DNA of 18,155 bases, from positions 153,913 through 172,067 of the forward strand of contig NW_003151759.1 in the NCBI RefSeq assembly GCF_000003605.2, given 5' to 3'. The notes under the pieces were generated by a model. That model made no database searches, had not been told where the DNA came from, and saw only the letters and a list, made by a program, of their open reading frames with translations. The position numbers were made by a program, and so were the translations under genes. This DNA comes from Saccoglossus kowalevskii. Its lineage: Eukaryota; Hemichordata; Enteropneusta; Harrimaniidae. How positions within the stretch are numbered: position 1 is the first letter of the stretch; every line of letters begins with the position of its first letter. Below are positions 10,472-18,155 of the stretch, one piece after another.

Positions 10472-10740
10472 AGTCAGAGGCGGCGGCACGAATTTTTGTA
10501 TAGAGGGGCGAGATCTGCTCTTCACCCCGAAGGCGCGCTGAGTTTACTGGGGATCCAGGGGCATACTCCCCCTTAAACGTTTTGAAATCTAGACCCCATG
10601 AAACGCTATTTCCTGCATTTTGAGAGGCAAATGTTGCTGACCCATTGGGTTTCAGCTTGATTTTCGAGGGGGCGACGCCCCTCCAACATTTTTTCGAGGG
10701 GCTACCGCCCACTCTGCCCCCTCTACCGCCGCTACTGAGA
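10472..10740 (-). repeat. GC-rich dispersed repeat with short hairpins
   Basis: GC content is markedly above the surroundings. The minus strand starts CTCAGTAGCGGCGGTAGA and contains small hairpins around GGGGCGTCGCCCC and GGAGTATGCCCCTGG. Its other end is complementary to CAGTCAGAGGCGGCGGCA, so both tips carry CAGT plus GCGGCGG. I recall similar GGGGCATGCCCC-type repeats from various marine invertebrate genomes, but cannot name the family. A 101-codon minus-strand frame (10458-10763) spans it, but its sequence is explained by the repeat. Confidence 0.65.
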
Positions 10741-10942
10741 GCTGAATAAAGGCTGATTGACAACTTTGATCACGTGTTCATATTTTGTTCTCGTTTGTCG
10801 CGGTGACAATTGTTGCTAGTTAATGTTGAGTTGGCAAACGTAAAAAAGTATGAACCACAATTTCTGCTGGGGTAGATAGGATAACAATTATGTGTGCGTT
10901 ATTTGTTTTCGTCATGATATAGCGTCACGTCGCTTACGTCAC

Positions 10943-11363
10943 TTGAAGGGCGGCAGTCGTCTTGCCGCGTTCTGTTCGATATGGGACTCATAGCGACGTA
11001 TACAACGCGTGTAAAATTAATTGTTTATTGACATGAAATTCGAACACGTGCTGCGCAACGTCCACAGCGCTTTAACCTAAGTTGGTGAACAAACAAAATG
11101 GCTTGGCTTTGACTTGCAAATACTGACATTTTAGGTTATAGACATTTCTGGGTATGTTAAAGACATGTGAGTCAATTGATGTATCGCAATTGAGACTTAG
11201 GCTTCATACAATGTCATAAACACAACTTTTCTAGAATACTATAATACTAATATGCCCGTCACTACACTGAAAAGCGCAATGCGTTATGGGAAAGCATTTT
11301 TTGGAATATCTCTCAACTCTGTGGGAATAACGTAAGAGATACGCGACGACCACCGCGCTTTAA
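10943..11363 (+). mobile_element. MITE-like element, copy 2 (composite form, both ends)
   Basis: It starts TTGAAGGGCGGCAGTCG and ends CGACCACCGCGCTTTAA, an imperfect terminal inverted repeat. A second terminus-like motif, CGTCCACAGCGCTTTAA, ends internally at 11075. The element is thus a ~133-base unit, like the one at 16996, followed by ~290 extra bases and another terminus. A near-identical ~15-base direct repeat flanks it (10928-10942 and 11364-11378, CGCTTACGTCA core). There is no coding capacity. Confidence 0.85.
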
Positions 11364-11478
11364 CGCCGCTTACGTCATGTCAATTTACGTCAATCAGTTG
11401 GCACCCTTTCCCGTGTCGATTGTTTATCAATTCTTACTCCACAGAAATAATAGCCCATAGCCGAGGAAAAAAAAAAAA

Positions 11479-11506
11479 CATATATATATATATATATATA
11501 TATATG
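11479..11506. repeat. (AT)n microsatellite
   Basis: An uninterrupted alternating TA tract of about 28 bases follows a run of A. It is likely to be polymorphic in length, and two overlapping minus-strand frames crossing it are artefacts. Confidence 0.95.
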
Positions 11507-11807
11507 TACTTGTTGGATAGCACAAACATTTTTTTTGATGTGAAGTGAACACAAAATGGAGATCTAGAATGGACTGTGACATACATGTCCCGCTTGAGTT
11601 TTTTTTTAAAGCTGCGTGTCGAATCATTGTCCGCGCACGCGCATAATGTCAAAGTAATTTACAACTTCCCGAGTTGACCTGAAGATTGATGCATGCATGA
11701 GTGGTCAATTTCCTCGTGATTTGTGTTTACTCATTTAGAAAAAAGAACAATATTATTACATTCGGTTGTCCATGCATCAATTCGATAGATTAAAATTGAA
11801 GCATTCA

Positions 11808-11846
11808 TTGATTCCGGGTGTTTCCGGTTCAATGACGCCTATAAAG
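11808..11846 (+). promoter_or_regulatory. Candidate TATA-type core promoter with ETS-like motifs
   Basis: TATAAAG at 11840-11846 is preceded by two TTCCGG motifs, resembling ETS-family sites, within about 30 bases. It lies about 850 bases upstream of the membrane-protein ATG in the same orientation, which would imply a long leader or a 5' UTR intron. This is inference from motif match only. No transcription start can be seen. Confidence 0.2.
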
Positions 11847-12693
11847 TTTTTCAACATGACTGCAATTTTCCTAACAGCTGATGGTTATGGTTGCTTTGGA
11901 GCCTAAACTTCACCTGAAAGGCATTTAGTGCGCATATTACAGCATAAAACCAGTCACATTGACGCCTCCGTCCGGTCATATATATACGCGCTGCAAATTA
12001 ATATATATTGTACAGTATAGGTTAATACCATCGCATTTGGGTGTGAGCTACAGGCGTTTTGGTAACATTAACACCACTTTAATCAATGACTTTCGCGACA
12101 TTTGTAGTGCTCCATACCAACTGCTAGGAACGTGTTATGTTCGTTTTACAATACGACCTTCTACAGAACAAAGCACTACATGCCACACAAAATAAATTTA
12201 AGTGTCCCTGCAAAGGAATGTAAACTTAGAAAATCTTTTATGTTGCTTTAACTGGTCGAAGGGTCAAGACCTTGCATATTTCCCTCTCTTGTTTTCGCCC
12301 CCCCCCCTTAGGACTTTCCGCAGAATTCAATGTTAGAAAAAAAAGCTTATTTATTCAATGCCTACTAAGTGTGACCATTTGTTTTCTTCTTTTCTGTAGG
12401 TCATGGTAAATATAATAGAATGTCCTGACTGGATGATTTGAACACACCGCCGGTGGAAGGACACTACTGGTTTGCTCGATATTTAAGTCCGCCGTGTCAC
12501 ATTCCCGTCGAACAAAAATACTGCGGATTTCTGGCGCGTGTGCATTAAGCTTTTGTCGCAGCTGCATCATTTGTTTGAACCAATTTATTGAGCGAAGTTT
12601 TGGATGAATGCGTCGGAAGGCTTCGAATACCAAAGACATTGGAGCGTGTTAAAAAGAAACTGCTCGGTGTGCAGTGCGAGTTGACAGACAGCC

Positions 12694-13398
12694 ATGACCA
12701 AACACGCAGTCGCCGTTCTCGGTATTATTTACGTTTCTGTGCTGACGACTTACGCGAAGCCGTCGGGTATTCTACAGAGCGTCGTCGACGGATCGTTCAC
12801 TGGTTTCGCTTCCGACCAGGGGAAAGGAAAGTACGATGTGGCAACACGGCCGATCAGTAAACAAGTAGCTGCTTACAAAGACGGCGATTCTGTTTCGAAG
12901 ATGGAGTTTGACACTGACTGTTCATTGCAGTGCACGGTCACGGCCAGCGACGAAAACGACTTCCAGAATACAGTGGAGACATTTGCTGAGTACGTTCGTA
13001 AAGGCGTGCGGAAAATTACTTTACAGGTCAAGTTGATGAATGAAAATCACCCGCATCCATTGTATGTTAATACAAGTCGGTATTACGAACCGGACAGATA
13101 TGTTTGGTTGAATGAGCGTGGAGATTCTCTTCTGACCCTGCCTACCAGCGTCGAATCCATGGCAGCCCAAACGCTGTGGATAGCTATGAAGTCTCTGCAA
13201 ATCAACCTTAACTCAGAGCCTGCCGGATGCGTAGCGTCCCTGTACGAGGACTGTAAAATCGGGCTGATATCTCGTTTTTTGGTCAGGAACGTAACTGATC
13301 AGGTAACTGATATATACGCAATCCCTGATGCCAGACTGTGTTTTCGAGTAGTCGATTTTGCCTTAGTTGAATCCGGCAACTACAGTTGGATTTGTTAA
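12694..13398 (+). CDS. N-terminal part of an unidentified membrane protein: secreted/ectodomain ORF
   Basis: This 234-codon ORF starts at an ATG in good Kozak context (G at -3, A at +4). Residues 1-21 form a clear signal peptide: a basic start, a hydrophobic AVAVLGIIYVSVL core and a cleavage-like TYA before KP. The rest looks extracellular. It has three N-glycosylation sequons (NTS at 126, NVT at 199, NYS at 229) and cysteines at 76, 80, 179, 187, 216 and 234. The end, LCFRVVDFALVESGNYSWIC, resembles the last strands of an immunoglobulin-like fold (pattern D-x-G-x-Y-x-C), though this is suggestive only. The frame stops at TAA 13396-13398. An open frame one register later continues immediately as a multi-pass membrane protein, so I read this as the first part of one gene. 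Alone it would be a soluble secreted protein. I do not recognise the family. Confidence 0.72.
   Translation: MTKHAVAVLGIIYVSVLTTYAKPSGILQSVVDGSFTGFASDQGKGKYDVATRPISKQVAAYKDGDSVSKMEFDTDCSLQCTVTASDENDFQNTVETFAEYVRKGVRKITLQVKLMNENHPHPLYVNTSRYYEPDRYVWLNERGDSLLTLPTSVESMAAQTLWIAMKSLQINLNSEPAGCVASLYEDCKIGLISRFLVRNVTDQVTDIYAIPDARLCFRVVDFALVESGNYSWIC
13291..13311 (+). repeat. Tandem GTAACTGAT duplication at the frame junction
   Basis: GTAACTGAT occurs twice, 12 bases apart, separated by CAG. In the coding frame it gives VTDQVTD. Both copies begin with GTAAC, so each could serve as a splice donor and the two are in the same phase. Confidence 0.8.
13291..13398 (+). other. Frame junction of the membrane-protein gene: candidate 64-nt intron or +1 frameshift
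   Basis: The frame must move by +1 between the two coding parts. Model A is a GT-AG intron, 13303-13366. Its donor is CAG|GTAACT, a CTGAT branch-like motif sits at 13324-13328, and the acceptor GATTTTGCCTTAG ends at 13366. Its length is 64 nt (3n+1), so removal joins the frames in phase 0. The donor sequence GTAACTGAT is duplicated at 13291, and an intron from there (76 nt) is also frame-restoring. Model B is a one-base difference near TGT TAA G (13393-13399), which would keep the Ig-like ending and run straight into the KYMCC segment. The 13303-13392 translation looks like real protein (sequon, Cys, Ig-like pattern), which favours B. The splice model remains plausible. Confidence 0.5.
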
Positions 13399-15328
13399 GT
13401 ACATGTGTTGCCACGGTGATGTAGAGGATGTGACTATGGAAACCAGGGCTGGTTGCGACAAGGCATTTGCGGCATCTTCGTTACTCAAAGCGACTGATAT
13501 AACTTTAGTTGTCGTAATATTCTTTTTAATTTTCTGCTGTTTTCCCTTTTTGGTGTTACGCCTTATACCAGGGAACTGGGAACTTCCCCGCGTATATCAG
13601 CTGGAGGACACAGAATCCAATCAGCGATTGGTTGTCATAGAGGAATGCGATTTACTACATTATGATAAGAAAGCGCCTATTGGCCCAATCAACTGGCTGT
13701 GCCGTTTGTGCTGCATATGTAGATTATATAACCCGGATGTTAACAGACGAATGGACCAATGCTGTTACAGTAAACGAAAATGTGGTGCACTGGGGTCATT
13801 AACCTGGCTGCACGCTTACGAATGTGCGCGCAACTTTGTATTAGTTCTAATATTGTGCCCCCTGGCTTACTTCATTGGATTATCAGCAGTTGGATGGATA
13901 GATGTAAAACAGGGGACAATTGAGCAGACATACTTATCATACAACCCCCAAGTCGGTGACATAGTACGCCAAGACGATCTGTCCATCGGTTACGTGCAGG
14001 ATCTATTCACCTCTAAAGTTTACGTGGGACTTGGAATTTTTTTCTTTCTCATTTTTGGAATTTTGTCGATAATTTTAATATTCTACGATAATGGAGAATT
14101 GACAAGAATGTTGGTGAAGATAAACCCACTGGAACAGGAGTCGGAAAAGCAAGACGGGTCAGCCACATTTAAATTCTTCTTTCGAGCCGTCAGGGACGAT
14201 GTAGCAGACGACTTATCATCGACTATCAAAATAAATCCTAATTTTCCCGCCAATTTATTAAAATATTGGCCAGACGATGTCTGTGAAAGCTGGAAGTCTT
14301 GCATTTATTTCCCGTTAAAGCTAGTTCTTAATTTTTTTAAGTCGCTGTTAAAGTTGCTCCTAAAAATTCCTCTGCTAAGCTTTCTGGTTCGCACGGTCAC
14401 TGTACTACATACTTCAGAACGAATCAACAAAGGTCACGAAACAGACGACAGTTTTTCTTGGAAAATCATTTTACATCTTGTATACTGTTATTGTTTTTTA
14501 TATATGTTATTTTTAATTTCTCTTTCGGCGTATTTTATTCTCGAAGTCGTGGTCGCCATGTTGGCAGCGTTATCAATGGACTTGCGACGCACAGCTCCTT
14601 ACGTTCTCTGCGCAGTCGCAGTAGTGATGTACTGGTTCGGGTTGGTGACCGACATGAACGATCACTATTTGACCATAAAGAAAATCGTCTTCGAAATATG
14701 TCGTCTGCCAGACTACCAAAAGCGCCATGCATTGTGCAAGCATGTATTCATTAAAGACATTTTATTTTTGAAAAAACTCACACCGGACAAGCTCGTGTAC
14801 AGTGACGCTTTGGTGTTCGAAAGTTGTGACGGCAAAGTGGAGAGTATGCATAGGGGATTATTCCAATACGTATGCGACGAGGTTAGCCCACCGACCGAAA
14901 TTTTTTTCAAAAAAATTAAATCATTTACTATAAAAGTTCTTTTTATTCTCATAGTCGTTTTAACGGTCATAACTTTTAACCCAGACCCGTCATTCTCAAC
15001 AGCGGCGACCGCGGCTATGGTAATTTTACCTAAGCTGATCTGCTTGTTGAAAAAGTCGCCTAAAGGGGGACAAATTGACGAAGATATTCTGCGAAACGAC
15101 ATTGCAGAAGCGATATGGAATTTTGAAGGCACTCTGTACACGCCGTATTACGTGATTGAGAACAAGCCCGTGCAACACCGGGATGAAACGTACATGACGG
15201 AAATTGGAGGAAGTGACGATTTCGAGACTGCAAACGAGGAGATGATCAGCCATGTTGAAAATAACGATATGATCACAATTAGACTACCGATAAATGGCAA
15301 CAACAAAGACCAAGAAACGGCCGTATGA
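13367..15328 (+). CDS. Membrane-spanning and cytoplasmic part of the same unidentified gene
   Basis: This 653-codon open frame begins right after an in-frame TAG and has no ATG until codon 13, so it probably does not start translation itself but continues the upstream ORF. Numbering from the first codon, hydrophobic segments lie at about 45-66, 157-178, 219-240, 366-400 (long, one or two passes), 410-428, 521-538 and 545-561. Residues 312-342 form a further amphipathic stretch rich in Leu, Phe and Lys. Between the first two segments a cysteine cluster (C112, C115, C116, C118, C132, C133, C139) could bind metal or be lipidated. The last ~90 residues are acidic, as expected for a cytosolic tail. 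The length, single uninterrupted exon and lack of any enzyme motif leave the function open. It could be a lineage-specific receptor or transporter-like protein. It ends with TGA, and no AATAAA is seen within several hundred bases. Confidence 0.7.
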   Translation: MNPATTVGFVKYMCCHGDVEDVTMETRAGCDKAFAASSLLKATDITLVVVIFFLIFCCFPFLVLRLIPGNWELPRVYQLEDTESNQRLVVIEECDLLHYDKKAPIGPINWLCRLCCICRLYNPDVNRRMDQCCYSKRKCGALGSLTWLHAYECARNFVLVLILCPLAYFIGLSAVGWIDVKQGTIEQTYLSYNPQVGDIVRQDDLSIGYVQDLFTSKVYVGLGIFFFLIFGILSIILIFYDNGELTRMLVKINPLEQESEKQDGSATFKFFFRAVRDDVADDLSSTIKINPNFPANLLKYWPDDVCESWKSCIYFPLKLVLNFFKSLLKLLLKIPLLSFLVRTVTVLHTSERINKGHETDDSFSWKIILHLVYCYCFLYMLFLISLSAYFILEVVVAMLAALSMDLRRTAPYVLCAVAVVMYWFGLVTDMNDHYLTIKKIVFEICRLPDYQKRHALCKHVFIKDILFLKKLTPDKLVYSDALVFESCDGKVESMHRGLFQYVCDEVSPPTEIFFKKIKSFTIKVLFILIVVLTVITFNPDPSFSTAATAAMVILPKLICLLKKSPKGGQIDEDILRNDIAEAIWNFEGTLYTPYYVIENKPVQHRDETYMTEIGGSDDFETANEEMISHVENNDMITIRLPINGNNKDQETAV

Positions 15329-15433
15329 CTAGGCTCCTACCAGTATTAGTAGAGATTGGGCATGTTGCGAGGTCAGTAGGGCGTATTCAAACACCCAGTA
15401 CGTCCAATATGTGCGCGCAAACAAAAATAATGC

Positions 15434-15672
15434 GTTGACCGTAACTCCAAGTTCGCTTATCTGTTGTTTAAAGTTCGAGTTACTAAATATGGACCTTCAA
15501 CAAAAACAAAAAGAAAAGGTTACCTGTAACTCGAAGTTCTGTCAACTTTTAATTGGACATCGAGTTACAATTTGGGCGTGATTTCGCAAAAGAGGGCATT
15601 GTTTCTGAAATATGGGCGTGGTCATTTTTGTAACTCGATGTTTTGGTAACTCGATGTCCGTAACTCGAACAA
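15434..15672 (-). repeat. Foldback tandem repeat, right (inverted) copy
   Basis: The reverse complement aligns with the left copy in order. It starts CTTGTTCGAGTTACGG, then two ATCGAGTTAC cores, then AAAAATGACCACGCCC and TTTCAGAAAC, then the GTAACTCGA / TTCGAGTTAC hairpin units. It has two short cores where the left has six, and fewer long units. It begins about 105 bases after the membrane-protein stop codon and may lie in that transcript's 3' region. The tip with short cores faces outward on both sides, as terminal inverted repeats would. Confidence 0.8.
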
Positions 15673-16343
15673 GTCTGCTGACACAATTATAATTAGCCCC
15701 CCCCCCCCCTCCCAACATGATTAATCTCTACTAAAACTGCGGGTTTCAAGTTGTTCTTAATTTCTGGAATTCTACATTGTGTACGCTCTACGTGATAACG
15801 TTATCGCATGTTTGGTCGCGACGTAATTGACCATTTCCGTTCATTGCGAGATCCCGCGTTATGCGTGAGATCAAACGTAAAAACAGGACAAACGCAGGTC
15901 ATAGCGTCTTAGTGGCGCCGTAACATCGGGATATCATCTATTTTATGGCCAGGCGTGAGGTTAACACAAATAAGAGCAACGAATTGACAATAGAAATAAT
16001 GCTTATATATATATATTATTGTTAATTCCAGGTAATATTTCTATTATATAAGTACATTTCAACAACTGTTTTTCTGGAACACTGTACACTATATTTGACT
16101 CGTGTAAATTAAGATGACGTGACCGTGTGACCGTGTACACCACGACGTCACAGTCGGAATGTGTGTCCATTTTGTAATGGTACTATGCTAACAAGCGATT
16201 AAGATAATCAATTATTGTACTCAATAGTCTTACTAAGCGATGTTAAGTTAAATTTGACGTCTAATCACAAACAAAATATAACTTTAACACACTAGCTTAA
16301 AATAAACCCCTAACGTACGATCCTGTGTTATCCAGCTCAGTAG
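15673..16343. other. No supported gene; poly-C tract and small palindromes
   Basis: A C13 tract (15697-15709) directly follows the right foldback repeat. A perfect palindrome GATAACGTTATC lies at 15794-15805. An AT-rich imperfect hairpin (GAATTGACAATA with TATTGTTAATTC) spans about 15981-16028. Facing TGACGTG and CACGACGTCA motifs near 16114-16150 resemble CRE sites. Confidence 0.5.
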
Positions 16344-16640
16344 TTAAAGGGCGGTGGTCGTCGCGCCGCGCATGTATGACATTTGTGTTGATAAACATTA
16401 ATCCAGTGCGCTCATTTAATGTAAATCACAAGTACGAGTTTTTGACCTGGGCGCGACCTGCACTAATTACCTCCGGTGACTCCTTTGATACCCTCCAGTC
16501 ACCAAATAAAATACCTAATTAAAGCTTGGTAGCGTCTCAGTTTGTACTCGTTGGTCTGCGCAACAGTCAGAGCGGCCATCTTTGCTCATATGAGACCCAT
16601 ATGTCGCAGCATGCGTAGCGCGACGAGCACCGCCCTTTAA
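16344..16640 (+). mobile_element. MITE-like element with related termini, 297 bp
   Basis: It begins TTAAAGGGCGGTGGTCGTCG and ends CGACGAGCACCGCCCTTTAA, a near-perfect terminal inverted repeat of about 25 bases, with TTAA at both edges. The interior is different from copies 1-3, except for a short stretch near the right end (ATATGAGACCCATATG) that recalls ATATGGGACCCATAG of copy 1. I read it as a cousin sharing the same mobilising ends. A 65-codon open frame at 16325-16522 crosses its left end and is not a gene. Confidence 0.82.
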
Positions 16641-16995
16641 GGTCAGCAACAATTTACAACCTACTCATATCGCGCGTGAACAAACTTTGAACTATTCTAC
16701 AACACAAAATAATCCCATAAACAGCTTTATATCCTAATATTTCCGGTCCGGTTTCTATGAGTGAAATAAACCCCGAGTTGCAAGCTTTATTGGGTCACAA
16801 GTGAGTTCAAACACTGCGATAAGAAAAGGCGTCACGTATACCAAGTTGAAACATTGAAACTTGTGAAGCGAAATACTGTCGTACACCACACTGGAAGTAA
16901 AAAAAATATATGTAATATATATTTGAGGTAGTCATGACAATTCACGTAGAGAAACTCAATAACTATACTAAGGTACTATTATCATTAAGGAATAA
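16641..16995. other. No supported gene between two MITE-like elements
   Basis: AT-rich spacer with no open frame or repeat that I can recognise. Confidence 0.6.
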
Positions 16996-17128
16996 TTAAA
17001 GGGCGGCAGTCGTCGTGTCGCGTCCTGTTCGATATGGAACTCATAGTGACGTATACAACGCGTGTAAAATACATTGTTTATTTACATGAAATTCGAACAC
17101 GCGCTGCACGACGATCACCGCGCTTTAA
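16996..17128 (+). mobile_element. MITE-like element, copy 3 (short 133-bp form)
   Basis: Bounded by TTAA at both ends, it starts TTAAAGGGCGGCAGTCGTCG and ends ACGATCACCGCGCTTTAA, giving terminal inverted repeats of about 25 bases. Its interior (TCCTGTTCGATATGG, GACGTATACAACGCG, ACATGAAATTCGAACAC) matches the first ~133 bases of copy 2 and the corresponding part of copy 1. It appears to be the minimal form of the family. The TTAA edges may be a target-site duplication (as in piggyBac-type insertions) or part of the repeat. Confidence 0.85.
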
Positions 17129-18155
17129 AATAATAAACAGAAATTAAGAGTGTACGATGCAGTGAATTTTATGAAGTCATGATTGTTCTTTGGGTGAGCA
17201 AAATATTGTTGTGCAAGTCAGCAGTGTTTTGCTTACCAAATCAGATTAAGAATCCTTGTCGTGAACGGTAGCAACATTTCCCTTTTGAAACGGATTAAGG
17301 GTATAGAATTCGAAATTGAGGGTGAATTTTGTTACGTATGCTTGTACCCGAAATTTGTGTTTATACTTTCTTTTACCGATCTTCGGTTATATGTATTTTT
17401 TTTAATACCACGTTTTAAAAAAAATCTTAAACTTTTAAATATTAATATTAAATACTAGCTGAATTTTTCTGCCCACACCCATTTAGTTCAATGTATAAAC
17501 CCTTGTCTGCTTCAAGAAGAAATGTTGCTCACTGTTTAGTACGAAAAGGATTTTTATCAGACTTGTCTACTATATTTTTCTCATTATTTACCACCCAGTT
17601 TGAAAACAAAAATCACTACGCGTTGGTGTTCAATTGATTGAATTGTAGCCAATCATATATGAATGAACCGCGAGACTTGCGGGTAAATGTTTTATTATTA
17701 TTTAATAATTTTCATAAAAAATCACTGTCATTGAGCATAACTGCGTTTTAAACAGATTTATGTACGCATTTACGAATGTATTTATATACGGTGTACTCTT
17801 TCTTGAATACATTATAATATTTAAATATACAGTATGTATCAATAATTTGAATATGTCGATGAGTATTTCTAGGACGACTCCATTGTTGTGAAGGGGTGAA
17901 GCTCTTCAACTTCCTTTTATTTAGATCATCTTAATAAGGGTAATTGTCCAGTTAAATGGGAGTCAGGAGTTCGTGATGCGGACACAGCGAAAAAAATGTT
18001 TTTGAATTTTTTTACGAAAATAAGTGTGCAAGGTGTATTTGAAGAAACTGCAAAAGTTATACTATTGCGTAGGTTTAGCAAAGTACAAGTATGAACAGCC
18101 CAAATAAAGAATGCTCAATCAATTGTGTGATTTATTTAGCGTGTCTATCAGGCCC
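17129..18155. other. No supported gene
   Basis: Strongly AT-rich, with homopolymer A and T runs. The single 65-codon frame at 17261-17458 is low-complexity and unsupported. AATAAA occurs near 18103 without a recognisable gene upstream. Confidence 0.6.

Larger units (their letters stand above)
11364..12693. other. Upstream region of the membrane-protein gene
   Basis: It holds the AT microsatellite, an 11-base inverted pair ATTGATGCATG (11685-11695) and CATGCATCAAT (11771-11781), the TATA/ETS candidate at 11808-11846 and a C10 tract near 12298-12307. The last ~400 bases are candidate 5' UTR and promoter. Frames at 11959-12195 and 12355-12639 (minus) have no support. Confidence 0.5.

Noticed and set aside
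10458-10763. 101-codon minus-strand ORF starting MSISLYSALSSGG
   Set aside because: It spans a GC-rich dispersed repeat whose low stop-codon content explains the open frame. There is no domain or gene-like context.
11427-11652. Two minus-strand ORFs with YIYIYIYI tracts
   Set aside because: They are translations of the (AT)n microsatellite.
12588-12860. 90-codon ORF overlapping the start of the membrane-protein gene
   Set aside because: It begins at TTG, is rich in Arg as expected for an off-frame reading, and overlaps the better-supported signal-peptide frame.
13394-13424. 31-nt GT-AG interval that also restores frame
   Set aside because: Far too short for animal splicing, and it would remove the KYMCC segment.
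14713-15141. 142-codon minus-strand ORF
   Set aside because: It lies wholly antisense to the long membrane-protein frame and has no features of its own.
16325-16522. 65-codon ORF
   Set aside because: It crosses the terminus of a MITE-like element, so it is explained by mobile-element sequence.
1-18155. CRISPR array, bacterial operon, tRNA or rRNA gene, or autonomous transposase
   Set aside because: The regular repeats lack unique equal-length spacers, no ribosome-binding-site/operon layout exists, no cloverleaf or rRNA core was recognised, and no frame resembles a transposase, reverse transcriptase or integrase.

Overview
The window looks like nuclear DNA from an animal, most likely a marine invertebrate (a mollusc would fit, but this is only an impression). 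It is AT-rich and almost gene-free. It is packed with short inverted-repeat (MITE-like) elements, minisatellites and foldback repeats. It contains one convincing protein-coding locus, whose frame organisation and Kozak context are eukaryotic. I see no bacterial operons, Shine-Dalgarno sites, CRISPR arrays, tRNA or rRNA genes.

The coding locus is at 12694-15328 (+). It reads as one gene in two frames. A 234-codon ORF encodes a signal peptide and an N-glycosylatable, cysteine-containing ectodomain with an Ig-like end. A 653-codon frame follows one register later and encodes a cysteine-rich loop, about seven or eight membrane segments and an acidic cytoplasmic tail. I do not recognise the family. 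The frames meet in a 32-nt overlap (13367-13398). Either the locus carries a one-base frameshift (mutation, assembly error or recoding), or a 64-nt intron (13303-13366, GT-AG, phase 0) is removed. The second model joins the frames exactly and predicts that intron retention would yield a secreted, soluble ectodomain.

Layout: 1-1080 is unassigned, with one Met-less open frame. 1081-1532 is a foldback tandem repeat that reappears, colinear but inverted, at 15434-15672 just past the gene, bracketing 14.6 kb. 1910-2320 is a minisatellite with a ~44-bp unit. 2868-3268 and 10943-11363 are inverted copies of one MITE-like element; a short relative lies at 16996-17128, and 16344-16640 and 8530-8693 have similar TTAA-bounded termini. 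3278-3904 holds a diverged direct duplication. 6127-6367 is a long imperfect palindrome with poly-C/poly-G arms. 10472-10740 is a GC-rich dispersed repeat. The remaining stretches are AT-rich and without recognisable genes; I list a few candidate regulatory motifs at low confidence.

The main biology is one unidentified membrane protein gene embedded in a mobile-element-rich region. Whether the flanking inverted repeats make it cargo of a large element is open.
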